64,000 nt of DNA from Verrucomicrobiota bacterium (GCA_023432225.1 JAEYUW010000011.1:39593-103592), one strand, 5' to 3'. Shown: positions 12,417 through 21,089, counted from the first letter of the stretch. Translations and numbers: made by a program. Notes: a model not told the origin generated them from the letters alone.

Positions 12417-12490
12417 GCGGGCATAGTTTAGTGGTAAAACTCCTGTCTTCCAAACAGGTATCGTCGGTTCGATTCCGTCTGCCCGCACCA
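12417..12490 (+). tRNA. tRNA-Gly (anticodon TCC)
   Basis: A complete cloverleaf can be folded. The acceptor stem is GCGGGCA with TGCCCGC, discriminator A, and an encoded CCA at 12488-12490. The D arm is GTTTAGTGGTAAAAC. The anticodon arm CCTGT-CTTCCAA-ACAGG carries TCC, which reads GGA glycine codons. The T arm contains GGTTCGATTCC. The mini-cluster with rpoZ and rpmI homologues begins about 620 bases downstream. Confidence 0.97.
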
Positions 12491-13114
12491 GCTCTGAGCG
12501 AGCGCATGTGCGCGCCGTGTCGTTCGAAACAATTTTCTGCACGAAATGCAGCGAATTGCTTCCAATTCCGCGGTGTAGCAAAATGCTTCCGGCAAAATCC
12601 AGTAATCCCGACCGCTGCCGCGCTTCATTAAATCGCTTCCTGTTTTCGGGGTTGTTCCGGCTTAGTTCCGGGAATCAAAAACGGCCCCCCGGCGGCTACG
12701 GCGCGCGCAAGTCCCAATAGGCTCGGACATCGAGCGAGATTTTTTGACCCGCAACACCGCGCAGTCACCAGCCTCGATCCGAGCTCGGAACCAGCGAAGG
12801 TATAGCCGGGCAATCGGTCCGCCGAAACTACCGGGTTTCAACATCTCTCGCGCCACGCGGTTGCGGCGCTGCTCGCCTTATTTCCTCGGTGGGCGCCGAC
12901 TCGGTCACGTTAGATGCCGCAACATCATGCCTAAAAATCGGGCCATCATGCTGCTGCGATGATTTATTGTGGGGGCTAAGCGGATGGCCCGCGAACGCTT
13001 TGGCCCGGCGATGTGCGCCGGGGGCGGCAATACTTCGCTATTCCGAGTGCGCCGGGCTAGATTCCAGCCGTGGCTGAGATCTGATGCGCTCTGCGTGCGG
13101 CCTCGCCCTTCAAT
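12491..13114. other. Gene-free stretch between tRNA-Gly and the rpoZ homologue
   Basis: No ORF here resembles a known protein on either strand, and no clear second tRNA, hairpin terminator or direct repeat of the tRNA 3' end could be seen by eye. Base composition is slightly more AT-rich in places than the flanking genes. It must contain the promoter of the cluster starting at 13115. Confidence 0.4.
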
Positions 13115-13432
13115 ATGAGAAACGACTACATTCAGAGCGCGGCCGCAGTCATCAGCGACCCCTACATCCTCGTCAACGTGGTCTCGCGCCGCGTGAAGCA
13201 GTTGCGGCGCGGCTACCGGCCGCTGATCTCATCATTGGAGAAGCTTTCCTTCGAGGACATCGCTTTGCGCGAGATCTCCGAGCGCAAGATCACCTACGAG
13301 ATTGCCACCTTGGAGGAACTTCAGGCTGACTCGCCGCCGATTCGTCGTCCCGGCATCGCTTCCGCACTGATGGGGCGATCGGCGTTGGCGCCCGCCCGCA
13401 CTCTCGTCGCTTCCGCGAAGCAAGACGTATGA
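13115..13432 (+). CDS. rpoZ: RNA polymerase omega subunit homologue
   Basis: The N-terminal half is omega-like: MRNDYIQSAAAVISDPYI leads into LVNVVSRRVKQLRRG, the conserved segment that contacts the beta-prime C-terminus, followed by RPLI and DIALREISERKITYE. Omega helps fold and hold beta-prime in the polymerase. The 105-residue length is normal, but residues after about 72 (ADSPPIRRPGIAS...) are unconserved. The stop overlaps the next start by four bases (ATGA). Whether this is the housekeeping copy or a paralogue cannot be decided from the window; its partners suggest an accessory setting. Confidence 0.8.
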   Translation: MRNDYIQSAAAVISDPYILVNVVSRRVKQLRRGYRPLISSLEKLSFEDIALREISERKITYEIATLEELQADSPPIRRPGIASALMGRSALAPARTLVASAKQDV

Positions 13433-13755
13433 CGACTCTGCTTCAGATCACGGCAGGTCCGGCGCAGGCGCTCTCACTCGGAGAATCGCCCCAGTTGCAG
13501 CGGTGCAGGGTGGGCCTGCGCCATTATCGCCGCGCGCTGGCGCCGCTCGTGCCGTCGGGCTCGGCCGTCGTTGGCGCGCTCGATATCTATCTCGAGGGCC
13601 GGTTGCGCGACGATGTCCTGCGCATGTTATTCGGACTTTCAGTCCTACGCTGCGCGACGGTGGACCAGCTGGATTCGGCCTTGGCCGCCCGCAACGTCGC
13701 GATCAGCCAGCGGGCGCCTAGCCCGAGTATCACGTCAGCCACGATCCTTTTATGA
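13429..13755 (+). CDS. Hypothetical protein in the rpoZ-rpmI cluster
   Basis: The 108-residue product is not recognised. It is basic and leucine-rich in the middle (RVGLRHYRRALAPLVP, then LRDDVLRMLFGLSVLR), with no signal peptide or clear membrane helix. The gene overlaps both neighbours by exactly four bases (ATGA at 13429-13432 and 13752-13755), the layout of translational coupling. This is the main argument that it is a real gene. Confidence 0.5.
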   Translation: MTTLLQITAGPAQALSLGESPQLQRCRVGLRHYRRALAPLVPSGSAVVGALDIYLEGRLRDDVLRMLFGLSVLRCATVDQLDSALAARNVAISQRAPSPSITSATILL

Positions 13756-14261
13756 ACGAACAAACCTTGTTGTCGCGCCGGGTGCGCACCCTCGATCGCT
13801 TTGGCGGAGCGAGTCGATGCTTGCTGCGCTTGTGGGAAAACGAAGGCCACCTCGGCCCTCCGGAAGAACAATACCTCAGCCGTTTCGACACCCAATTCCC
13901 GCATTGGGAAACGCGGCCAGGTGAACTTGACGTCGCCTCTTTGGCGATTGTCGCGCGAGCGCTCGGCATCCGCGGTGAGTTCAAAGTCACCGGCGATTAC
14001 GAGGAAGTGCTCAACGCACACCGTGGAGGCGACGCCGTGCTCGTGGCGATGGACAAACCTTCCCGCCCGAGTGCGGAACAAGCGGACGACCTGCCTCAGT
14101 TCACCGTGTTGGAGCGGATCGACGACGAAGGGTTTCGTGTCTGGTGCCCTTTCGACAGTGGCGGATCAGATGTGTTGCCGCGGGCAGATCGTCGCTCGTG
14201 GAGTCGCCGTCACGCCGTGGCATTTGTGGTCCATCGCGCTCCGGTCGCGCAGCTCCACTGA
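13752..14261 (+). CDS. Hypothetical protein, possible inactive C39-peptidase-like fold
   Basis: The 169-residue product is cytoplasmic and has no firm family assignment. Its order of motifs loosely recalls C39 (papain-like) domains. A Cys stands near an N-terminal helix (GASRCLLRLWENEG), followed by DVASLAIVARALGIR. Next come AVLVAMDKPS and LPQFTVLERIDDEGFRVWC, where C39 enzymes have a catalytic His before the VVL strand. The C-terminus is SRRHAVAFVVHRAP. In this reading the catalytic His is replaced by Gln, so a protease activity is doubtful. The fold is a guess. It is coupled to the preceding gene by a four-base overlap and ends 17 bases before the L35 homologue. Confidence 0.5.
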   Translation: MNEQTLLSRRVRTLDRFGGASRCLLRLWENEGHLGPPEEQYLSRFDTQFPHWETRPGELDVASLAIVARALGIRGEFKVTGDYEEVLNAHRGGDAVLVAMDKPSRPSAEQADDLPQFTVLERIDDEGFRVWCPFDSGGSDVLPRADRRSWSRRHAVAFVVHRAPVAQLH

Positions 14262-14278
14262 TCCGTTCACGCCTCCTT

Positions 14279-14476
14279 ATGCAAAAGACCAAAAAATCGG
14301 TGGCGAAGCGCTTCAAAATAACCGCGCGCGGCAAGTTACTCCGACGCACGCCGGGGTTCCGCCACTTGCTGGCCAACAAGAGCACTCGCGCAAAACGTCG
14401 AGCGAGCCGCGACAAGGCGGTCGCACCGGGACACGCCGCACCGTTGCTGCGGTGCCTGCCTTTTGGCCTGCGGTGA
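14279..14476 (+). CDS. rpmI: Ribosomal protein L35 homologue
   Basis: The 65-residue product begins MQKTKKSVAKRFKITARGKL and continues LRRTPGFRHLLANKSTRAKRR, which is the L35 family pattern throughout. L35 is a small, strongly basic 50S subunit protein. The usual partners infC and rplT are absent: the next gene is an unknown 103-residue protein and the preceding genes are unknown ORFs and rpoZ. The setting is unusual and raises the possibility of a second copy. The ATG lies 17 bases after the previous stop. Confidence 0.85.
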   Translation: MQKTKKSVAKRFKITARGKLLRRTPGFRHLLANKSTRAKRRASRDKAVAPGHAAPLLRCLPFGLR

Positions 14477-14541
14477 CGTAGCGGCTTTCGGGCATTCCTG
14501 CTGAAAGGGCTTCCCGATCCGCAGCCACCGAAGGTTTTCTC

Positions 14542-14853
14542 ATGAACGCATTACACCAAACATCATTCGCGCCCATGCACCTACGCGACGCAATGGCGGC
14601 TGATCGCCCCAAACAAGGGGAGGTGGACTGCGCCTTGTGTGGCTACTTTGACGCCGTAGAGGGCGGTGATTCAGCAATGATGCTTCGCACCGTGGCGGTG
14701 GTCGCCTCCGCGGGTGAACAGCAGGTGCAACGAGCCCTGCTTTTCGTGCAGCGATTGCGCCATGTGTCGCGTGGAGAGCTCCTCGGCGTCCTGACCGGCT
14801 CCCCTCGCCGAGCGCGGGTTTACGCGGCGTCCCACTCGATGTCACTCGGTTGA
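14542..14853 (+). CDS. Hypothetical 103-residue protein
   Basis: Not recognised. It has a CALCGYF motif (a single CX2C pair at about residues 30-33) and a helical C-terminal half (QQVQRALLFVQRLRHVSRGELLGVL). It lies 65 bases downstream of the L35 homologue on the same strand and may belong to the same transcript. No rplT similarity is seen. Low confidence that it is expressed. Confidence 0.35.
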   Translation: MNALHQTSFAPMHLRDAMAADRPKQGEVDCALCGYFDAVEGGDSAMMLRTVAVVASAGEQQVQRALLFVQRLRHVSRGELLGVLTGSPRRARVYAASHSMSLG

Positions 14854-14929
14854 ACTCTCAGCAGCCGGGAGAACGAGCGATCCACGTTAAGGAGGAGCAA
14901 GGAAAGAGGAAAGGGCAGCGCCTGCCGCC

Positions 14930-15075
14930 TCATTTGGGGCTGTTCGAATCAATCAGCGCCTTGAGCGTTTCGAGATCGGTGCCGGTCAAAGAAGGATTCA
15001 ATTTGTTAAGGGAGTCAGGGAAGTAGCTGTAGCCCGGAAGCGGGAAATTTCGGCGGAGGTTGCCGAGATGCCATT
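14930..15075 (-). pseudogene. Possible gene remnant (C-terminal fragment)
   Basis: One minus-strand frame reads KGKWHLGNLRRNFPLPGYSY then FPDSLNKLNPSLTGTDLETL and KALIDSNSPK before a stop at 14930-14932. It is bounded upstream by an in-frame stop near 15080 and has no ATG. The composition is that of a normal soluble protein end, so it could be the decayed tail of a gene. It may instead be chance; family unknown. The rest of 14854-15256 holds nothing recognisable. Confidence 0.25.
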
Positions 15076-15256
15076 TGCCTTTTCATACCTCAACCCCGTT
15101 GCCGCCAAGGGGGCGTCCTTTGGATTACCCACGAGGCTCAGCTGCGTCCGGTCCCAGGGCACGAGCGGGAGTTCAAATTAGCTTCAGCGCAGGACGGCCA
15201 AACACACGACGTCGTGAGAATGGGCAGATCCGGCGCTTCGACGTCTCGCCGCACCA

Positions 15257-16156
15257 TCACCACAGGAAGTATTCCGGCTCGTGGGACAGAAATCGCAGAC
15301 TCGGAGGCTCGAACAGCACGCGCCACACGTGCGCGTAGCGCGCCCATGGACCCGGCACAGCGCCATCGAAGATCACTCGAGGCTTCGGTCGCGCGCCAAC
15401 GAGCCGGCACGCCACGTGTTCGCGGAATGCTTCGTAGCCCTCCTCGGACGAAAAAAAGATGCTCCGCTGTTCGATGGGATGCATGTCGGTGTCGGCCTCG
15501 TGACCGCGTCCGCAACCCGCCAACACGTAGTAGCCCACGGCCGCTTCGTGGCGCTCCATTTCCACCGCGGCGGCTTCGCACGCGGCCCCGAACGTCGGCC
15601 GCGATGCGTGACCAAAAGCGTGGTGACCGCGTTCGGATCGACGGTGAAGAATCACTGTCACGCCGGGAAGGTCCGATTCGATCACGAACGCATCGGCGTC
15701 CGGCCACGGCGCTTCCACCGCAGTCGCCGACAGCCGACCTTCCCACCAGTTGAGCAGGTTGAACCGTTCCGTCGCCTCCCTGAACGCCGCGGCGCGCGCT
15801 TGCCGGGCAAAGAGTCCGGGAAACGCCGCCATGCCGTTGCTCGAAGGATCGACGTCGAAGCCGTAGCGACTCGCCTCGGGCGACCGGAACGTCGCCCAGT
15901 GCGCCCAACGCTCCATCGCCTCGGAAATCGCCTTGAAGCGCGCGACGAGCGGCGAGCGATCCGTGCCGCTGCCGCTCGCGCTGCCGAAAACCTGTCGGTG
16001 CCAGAGTCCGGCCGTGTGCTCCGGCCGCAGGTAGGCGTTGGCTTCGAACCAACGCCCGCCCAACAGCGAAATTTCACTGCAACTCACGCGTGTCAGCGGG
16101 CCGCCATTTTGCGACAGCACCTGCTGATAGCGCAGGGAAGCCAGATTGGGTATCAT
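15257..16156 (-). CDS. YcaO-like domain protein
   Basis: The 299-residue protein shows the spaced glutamate-rich helices of the YcaO fold. GSGTDRSPLVARFKAISEAMER ends at residue 83, SNGMAAFPGLFARQARAAAF leads into REATER (125-131), and SRPTFGAACEAAAVEMERHE lies around 186-203. YcaO enzymes use ATP to activate a peptide backbone amide, giving azolines, thioamides or amidines in RiPP pathways, or to modify proteins. It is shorter than typical YcaO proteins (about 400) and lacks a Pro-rich C-terminus, so it may be a divergent or stand-alone member. A 54-residue ORF ends three bases upstream of its start. No docking protein, protease or transporter lies beside it. The family call rests on motif spacing only. 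Confidence 0.6.
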   Translation of the reverse strand: MIPNLASLRYQQVLSQNGGPLTRVSCSEISLLGGRWFEANAYLRPEHTAGLWHRQVFGSASGSGTDRSPLVARFKAISEAMERWAHWATFRSPEASRYGFDVDPSSNGMAAFPGLFARQARAAAFREATERFNLLNWWEGRLSATAVEAPWPDADAFVIESDLPGVTVILHRRSERGHHAFGHASRPTFGAACEAAAVEMERHEAAVGYYVLAGCGRGHEADTDMHPIEQRSIFFSSEEGYEAFREHVACRLVGARPKPRVIFDGAVPGPWARYAHVWRVLFEPPSLRFLSHEPEYFLW

Positions 16157-16159
16157 GGC

Positions 16160-16324
16160 TCAGGCCCAGTTGCTGGGGTAAATGGTGGGTGTGGCGGCAC
16201 GGTCGCCGAACTGCACTAAATCGGCGCGGTCCAGACCGAGGAGTTGGGCGGCAACACGATGGCATCCGAACGAGAAAAACAGGCTGGCGAGCAACCCGGC
16301 AATGAGGTGAGAGAGGTGTTTCAT
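16160..16324 (-). CDS. Small ORF upstream of the YcaO gene (54 residues)
   Basis: MKHLSHLIAGLLASLFFSFG looks like a signal peptide with a following Cys (FSFGCHRVAAQ). It could be a lipoprotein or exported peptide with a 27-residue mature part ending TPTIYPSNWA. The stop is three bases before the ATG of the YcaO gene, which suggests co-translation. A RiPP precursor role would be speculative: the C-terminal part has two Thr, one Ser and no Cys. Confidence 0.35.
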   Translation of the reverse strand: MKHLSHLIAGLLASLFFSFGCHRVAAQLLGLDRADLVQFGDRAATPTIYPSNWA

Positions 16325-16477
16325 GAGGTGACGATTGTCCCACTGGAAACGCGTCCACCCGGTCCGGTATTTCACCAATCTTCAGGCTACATGCGCGTGC
16401 AGCACTCGCTATCGCTCCCCTGAAATTAGGTGTTTCCGGCGTTCGTCGGCTGCCCATTGTCTTCGCATCGTTTCCCC

Positions 16478-19400
16478 ATGCCTCGCGCCCGTGTCGCTCT
16501 CGCATTGATCGTCTTGTCGCTGGCTTCGCGCGTGCACGGTGCGTGGGATACGCCGTCCTGGGGTCGCCCGGTCGTCGAAGCCTTCCGCCAGCAACAGACC
16601 GGTAGCGCCTCACTCGTTTACTGTGCCACGTCTCAGCCCGACAACGGCGCGCTGTGGTTCGGCACCGCTAGTGGCCTGCTCTCATTTGATGGGCGCACGT
16701 GGCAAAATCATAGCGAAGCGAAGATGATCGCCAGCTGCGCCTTCGATGCGGACGGACGCCGTTTGTGGTATGGCGGGTGGAGCGATGTGGGCTGGTTCGA
16801 TGTGTGTGCCGACGGGCGGCTGCAACACACATCCCTCGTGGACAAACTCCCGTTCGCCGTGGCCGAGATCCGAGCGATCCGCGCCACCCACCCGACGCGC
16901 GGTGGGGCGTTTTTCGTAGCGGACGACCGCCTGTTGCGCTGGGACGGAACGAAATTCGCCGTCTGGAACTACCCGACGGCGCACCGGCTGTTCGCCCTCA
17001 CGTTCGAAGGGCAACTATGGTTGCACCACCGCGAATCCGGGCTCTATCGCGTCGGCGACGATGGCCCGCAGCGTGTGGCAGATGCCGAGGAGTTGCCGAA
17101 TGCTGGGCTCTTCTCGCTCAGTCGCGAAAACGGCGAGCTGATTGGTGGCTCGAACAGTGGATTCTGGACTATCTCGCGGCAACCGCGGTGCGTTTCGCCT
17201 GCCGCGCTGAACGCGTGGCTGACCCAACACAAGATCATCGGCGCCGCCGATTTCGGAAACGGCTTCCGGGCCGTGGCCACGCTCTCTGGCGGCGTCACGA
17301 TCGTCGACCGGAATTTCGAGATCGTTCGCCACGTAGGTGAAAGCGATGGCCTCCAAGGCACGCTCATGGGGCAGCTCCTCGGCCGCGAGCACGACCTTTG
17401 GTTTTTGTGCGAGGATCGCGTGATGCGCATGGACACCACCGGTGCCACCGCCCAAGTGCGCATGGATGATCAAGCCCGGCCGCAGCTGATTCGCGCGATT
17501 GCGACCGCCCCCGACGGCTCGCTCTGGGTGAGTGCCCAAAATCGCATCTATCATCTTACCCCCGGCGATCGCGGTTTCACCAGTCAGGCGCTTTCCGACC
17601 TCCCACTAAAAGAGTCGCAGACCATAGCGGTTGATGGAGAGAGGCTCTGGATCGGGGGCTTCGGCGCCATTGCCCTCCACGAAAACAACGCCACGACCGT
17701 GCAGTTCGAATTCCCGTCGCGCTCCATCAGTATGCTCGCGCGCGCGGGATCGGACGACCAGTGGCTGGGCGCCAGGAGTGACGGCTGGTTTGAGTTCACC
17801 CGCGGCGCCGACGGCGCGTGGCACACGACGAACCACCCCAAGCTCCCCTATTTCGGTTCACTCGCTCGTGAGGCCGCCGGCACGTTCTGGACGGGCTCGC
17901 CGACGTCTGGCCCGCAACAATGGCGCCGGGCAGACAACCGCTTCGTCCCGATCGAGCCCCCAAAGCCATTCGTCGCGCCCGACGCCACACCCAGCCTCGT
18001 CGCGGAGCGCCGCCACGACGTGCTCGTGTTGGCCGGCAAGACCGCCTACCTCGCCCGCCCCGACACTCCGCCGTTGAAACTCTGCGATCTCCCCGGCCCT
18101 CCCGTCGCGTGCACACTCTCTCCGGACCAACGTCGCCTCTACGTCGCTGTAAACCGCGGACCGAGCGCGCCGGCTGGTTATCAAGATGGCATCGGCGTGA
18201 TCGAAATTGGCTCGGACGAGCGATCGGCCCGCTGGCGAAACCTCTCGGTTCCCAATCTCGAATCGATCGGCTCGATCACCAAGCTCGCGATGAGCACGCT
18301 CGCCGCCGCCGACACGCTGTGGATCGGAGGTTCCGAAGGGCTCTTGCAGACGCGTCCGGCCGAATTGTCGGAATGGCGCGCGCCCGCCACGCCGCGCGTC
18401 CTTCGAGGTGGAGAGAACAGCACGGTCGGCGGCGCCGTTACCCTGAGTTTCTCCGAAGTGATGCATCTGCGTCTCTCCTCGCCGGAAATCCGGCAGCGGC
18501 CCGCGCTGCGTTACCAAACGCAATTCGGCACCGACGAGAGCGCTTGGAGCGCGCCGACCGATCGCGTCGCATTCGAATTTTCGAATCTGCGTGAGGGACG
18601 CTATGCCTTCGCCGCCCGTGCGGTTAACCCCGTCGGGCAAACCAGCGCGCCCGCCTACTTCACGTTCACCGTGCTGCCGCCGTGGTATCGCTCCGGCTGG
18701 GCCTATACCGGCTACGCCGCCGCGCTGGGCTTCTCGCTCGTCGGCGCGCTCCGTTATCGCGAACGCCGCCTGCGCGCCCGCACGCTCGAACTGGAGCGAC
18801 TCGTCCGCGAACGCACCGCCGAATTGGAAAAAGCCAACGCCGCAAAGGACGAGTTCCTCGCCAGCATGAGCCACGAGATCCGCAACCCGATGAACGGCGT
18901 CGTGGGGCTCTCCGCGGCGATCGACATCTCGTTCCTCGACGAGGAAGGCCAGTATCGCTTCGGCCTGCTGCGCCACTGCGCCTCGCATCTCGCCTCGCTG
19001 CTGGAGGACATTCTCGACTTCTCCAAGCTTCAGGCCGGCACCATCGAACTCGATCCGCAGCCGTTCTCGCCCGCGGAATTATTCGACGCGGTCTCCGCCA
19101 TCACGTCGCCGCTGAGTGCGGCGGCCGGTGTGCGCGTCGAGTTCGCCGTCGGCCCCACGGTGCCCGCCCGTCTGCTTGGCGATGCGCGTCGCATCCGCCA
19201 GGTGCTGCTCAACTATGTCAGCAATGCCGTGAAATACGCGCCGCGCGGCACCATCGAAGTCACCGCGTGGGCCCGCGCCGATGGCCCGGATCGCGTTGCA
19301 CTCACCTTCGCGGTTTCCGACGAGGGCCCGGGCATTCCGGCGGCGGAGCAGGCGCGCATCTTCGAAAAATTCGAGCGCGGCGCCGGCGCGCGCAGCAGCC

Positions 19401-20338
19401 ACATCCCCGGCACGGGCATGGGGCTCGCGGTTTGCCGTCGCCTCGCGGAAAAAATGGGCGGCCGCGCGTGGCTCGAAAGCGCACCGGGCGAGGGCTCGAC
19501 CTTCTATCTCGAACTGCCCCTTCCGGTCGCGCCGGCGGCGCCCGCGCACGTCCCGGCGCGCGGCGCGCTCGAGGCGCTGCCCCGGCGCGCGCTCGTCGTG
19601 GATGACGAGGAATACAATGTCGTCTCCCTCGGCGCGATGCTCGAGCGCCGCGGGTTTGCCGTGCAACGCGCGCTCGACGCCGCCACCGCGCTGCGTGAAG
19701 CCGTCGGCCATCAACCTGACATCATCTTTCTCGATTACGACATGCCCGACACCACCGGGCCCCAGCTCGCACGCCGCATCCGCGAGACCCTCGCGCCTCT
19801 GGGCCGGTATCCGCTCGTGCTCGCCACCACGGCCTACACGACGGTCGAGAAACGCGCGGAGTGTCTCGCCGCCGGCATGGACGGCTTTCTCGGCAAACCG
19901 GTCAGCGAGGAGCGACTGCAAGCCGCCCTCGAGGAGGCGATCCGCAGCCGCAACCCCGCCGGCGCGCAGCACCTGGCGTTGCCGGAAGGCAAGCACGCCG
20001 ATCCGCTGCAAAATCTCCTCACGCTCTCGCGGCAACATGCGCGCAACCTCGAGGCCGAACTGGCGGAGTTCGCCGCCGACGCCGACGCCGAGTTCGGCAG
20101 GCTCACCGCGGCCCTCGCCGCCTGCGACGGCGAAGCGGCCGCCCGCGCGGCCCACAAAATTTCGGGACGCTTCGGCTTCCTGCACGCCACCTCACCGATG
20201 CGTCGCGGACTTCAGCTCGAACAACTCTGCCGGTCCGGCGAATGGAGCGCGGCCCGCCCGCTGGCGGAAGAACTCGCGCGCGACTGGTCGACGTTGCGCG
20301 CGTCGCTCACGCGCCTCACGTGCGCGTCGGCCGGGTAA
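16478..20338 (+). CDS. Hybrid histidine kinase with beta-propeller sensor, receiver and Hpt domains
   Basis: The 1286-residue protein follows the one-protein two-component layout. It has a signal peptide (VALALIVLSLASRVHG), then a periplasmic seven-bladed Reg_prop sensor with many LWFGTASGL / LWVSAQNRI-type blades (about 40-620), then a Y_Y_Y domain (about 645-735). A membrane helix near 740 and a coiled coil follow. The HisKA domain has His799 in SMSHEIRNPM, and HATPase_c has NYVSNAVKYAP, DEGPGIP and GTGMGLAV. A receiver domain has Asp1086 (IIFLDYDMPD), and a C-terminal Hpt-like domain has His1226 in AAHKISGRFG. This gives a complete internal phosphorelay. It probably senses a polysaccharide breakdown product or other periplasmic ligand. 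Its end overlaps the convergent response regulator gene by 23 bases. Confidence 0.93.
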   Translation: MPRARVALALIVLSLASRVHGAWDTPSWGRPVVEAFRQQQTGSASLVYCATSQPDNGALWFGTASGLLSFDGRTWQNHSEAKMIASCAFDADGRRLWYGGWSDVGWFDVCADGRLQHTSLVDKLPFAVAEIRAIRATHPTRGGAFFVADDRLLRWDGTKFAVWNYPTAHRLFALTFEGQLWLHHRESGLYRVGDDGPQRVADAEELPNAGLFSLSRENGELIGGSNSGFWTISRQPRCVSPAALNAWLTQHKIIGAADFGNGFRAVATLSGGVTIVDRNFEIVRHVGESDGLQGTLMGQLLGREHDLWFLCEDRVMRMDTTGATAQVRMDDQARPQLIRAIATAPDGSLWVSAQNRIYHLTPGDRGFTSQALSDLPLKESQTIAVDGERLWIGGFGAIALHENNATTVQFEFPSRSISMLARAGSDDQWLGARSDGWFEFTRGADGAWHTTNHPKLPYFGSLAREAAGTFWTGSPTSGPQQWRRADNRFVPIEPPKPFVAPDATPSLVAERRHDVLVLAGKTAYLARPDTPPLKLCDLPGPPVACTLSPDQRRLYVAVNRGPSAPAGYQDGIGVIEIGSDERSARWRNLSVPNLESIGSITKLAMSTLAAADTLWIGGSEGLLQTRPAELSEWRAPATPRVLRGGENSTVGGAVTLSFSEVMHLRLSSPEIRQRPALRYQTQFGTDESAWSAPTDRVAFEFSNLREGRYAFAARAVNPVGQTSAPAYFTFTVLPPWYRSGWAYTGYAAALGFSLVGALRYRERRLRARTLELERLVRERTAELEKANAAKDEFLASMSHEIRNPMNGVVGLSAAIDISFLDEEGQYRFGLLRHCASHLASLLEDILDFSKLQAGTIELDPQPFSPAELFDAVSAITSPLSAAAGVRVEFAVGPTVPARLLGDARRIRQVLLNYVSNAVKYAPRGTIEVTAWARADGPDRVALTFAVSDEGPGIPAAEQARIFEKFERGAGARSSHIPGTGMGLAVCRRLAEKMGGRAWLESAPGEGSTFYLELPLPVAPAAPAHVPARGALEALPRRALVVDDEEYNVVSLGAMLERRGFAVQRALDAATALREAVGHQPDIIFLDYDMPDTTGPQLARRIRETLAPLGRYPLVLATTAYTTVEKRAECLAAGMDGFLGKPVSEERLQAALEEAIRSRNPAGAQHLALPEGKHADPLQNLLTLSRQHARNLEAELAEFAADADAEFGRLTAALAACDGEAAARAAHKISGRFGFLHATSPMRRGLQLEQLCRSGEWSAARPLAEELARDWSTLRASLTRLTCASAG

Positions 20339-21011
20339 GCCCATTCACAATCGCGTAGTGGATGAGCTTCGGCGTGGTGTGGATATCGAGCTTTTTCATG
20401 ATGTCGCGGCGCCGCGATTGCATCGTGGCCGGACTGATTCCGAGTTCGGTGGCGATTTCCTCGTCGGTCATCGCGCGGCCGATCATCCCCAGAATTTTCA
20501 ATTCGTAATCCGAGAGCACGCGATTGAACGCCCGCGGATCCTGCCGCAGTCGCGCACTCGATTCCGTCACTGCGCGCGTGTAGAAAACATTTCCGCTGAG
20601 CACCGACGCCAGCGCCGCGCGCAGGCTCTCGGCATTCTGGTCCATTTTATCGACGAAGCCGTGCAACCCGAGTTTCTGCACCTGCAGCATCGTCCACGGA
20701 TCGCAGTGCGAGGAGATGCCCACCACGCGCATGCCGCCTTTGCTCCGATCCGTGAGCACCTGCCGCGCGATTTCCAAGCCGTCGATATCTGGCAGTGAAA
20801 AATCGAGCATCAGCAGGTCCGGCTGTTTCTTGCTCACCGCCGCGAGCCCTTCAGCGCCGAGCGGTGTATTCAGCAGCACTTCAATTCCCCACTCTTTGAA
20901 GCAACCCGCCAAAAAATCCGCGAACAGCTTCTGGTCTTCGATGATGATGGCCGTCCGACCCTGCAAAGGGTCGTCGGAGGGACGGCGCGGGGCTTTCGCA
21001 GCGGGATTCAC
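20316..21011 (-). CDS. LuxR/NarL-family response regulator
   Basis: The receiver domain begins TAIIIEDQKLFADFLAG and has its phospho-acceptor Asp in LLMLDFSLPDIDG. The C-terminal HTH is typical LuxR: LSDYELKILGMIGRAMTDEE followed by IATELGISPATMQSRRRDIM. The gene is read toward the hybrid kinase and overlaps its 3' end by 23 bases, so the two may form a pair. The start is taken as GTG at 21011, because longer frames would run into rsmE, which starts on the other strand at 21090; a TTG nearer the receiver domain is also possible. Confidence 0.88.
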   Translation of the reverse strand: MNPAAKAPRRPSDDPLQGRTAIIIEDQKLFADFLAGCFKEWGIEVLLNTPLGAEGLAAVSKKQPDLLMLDFSLPDIDGLEIARQVLTDRSKGGMRVVGISSHCDPWTMLQVQKLGLHGFVDKMDQNAESLRAALASVLSGNVFYTRAVTESSARLRQDPRAFNRVLSDYELKILGMIGRAMTDEEIATELGISPATMQSRRRDIMKKLDIHTTPKLIHYAIVNGLTRPTRT

Positions 21012-21089
21012 GCGGCGCAGGCTAGGCCAAAGCTCCCTCGCATCAAGCCAAGGGTGGACACGCCCCACGCGCACCGCTAACTCCCCGCC

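Noticed and set aside
12417..14853. Integrated prophage or integrative element at tRNA-Gly
   Set aside because: No integrase, structural phage gene or direct repeat of the tRNA end was found; the region is only noted as unusual.
14542..14853. rplT (L20) following rpmI
   Set aside because: The 103-residue product has none of the L20 basic helix sequence and contains a CX2C pair instead.
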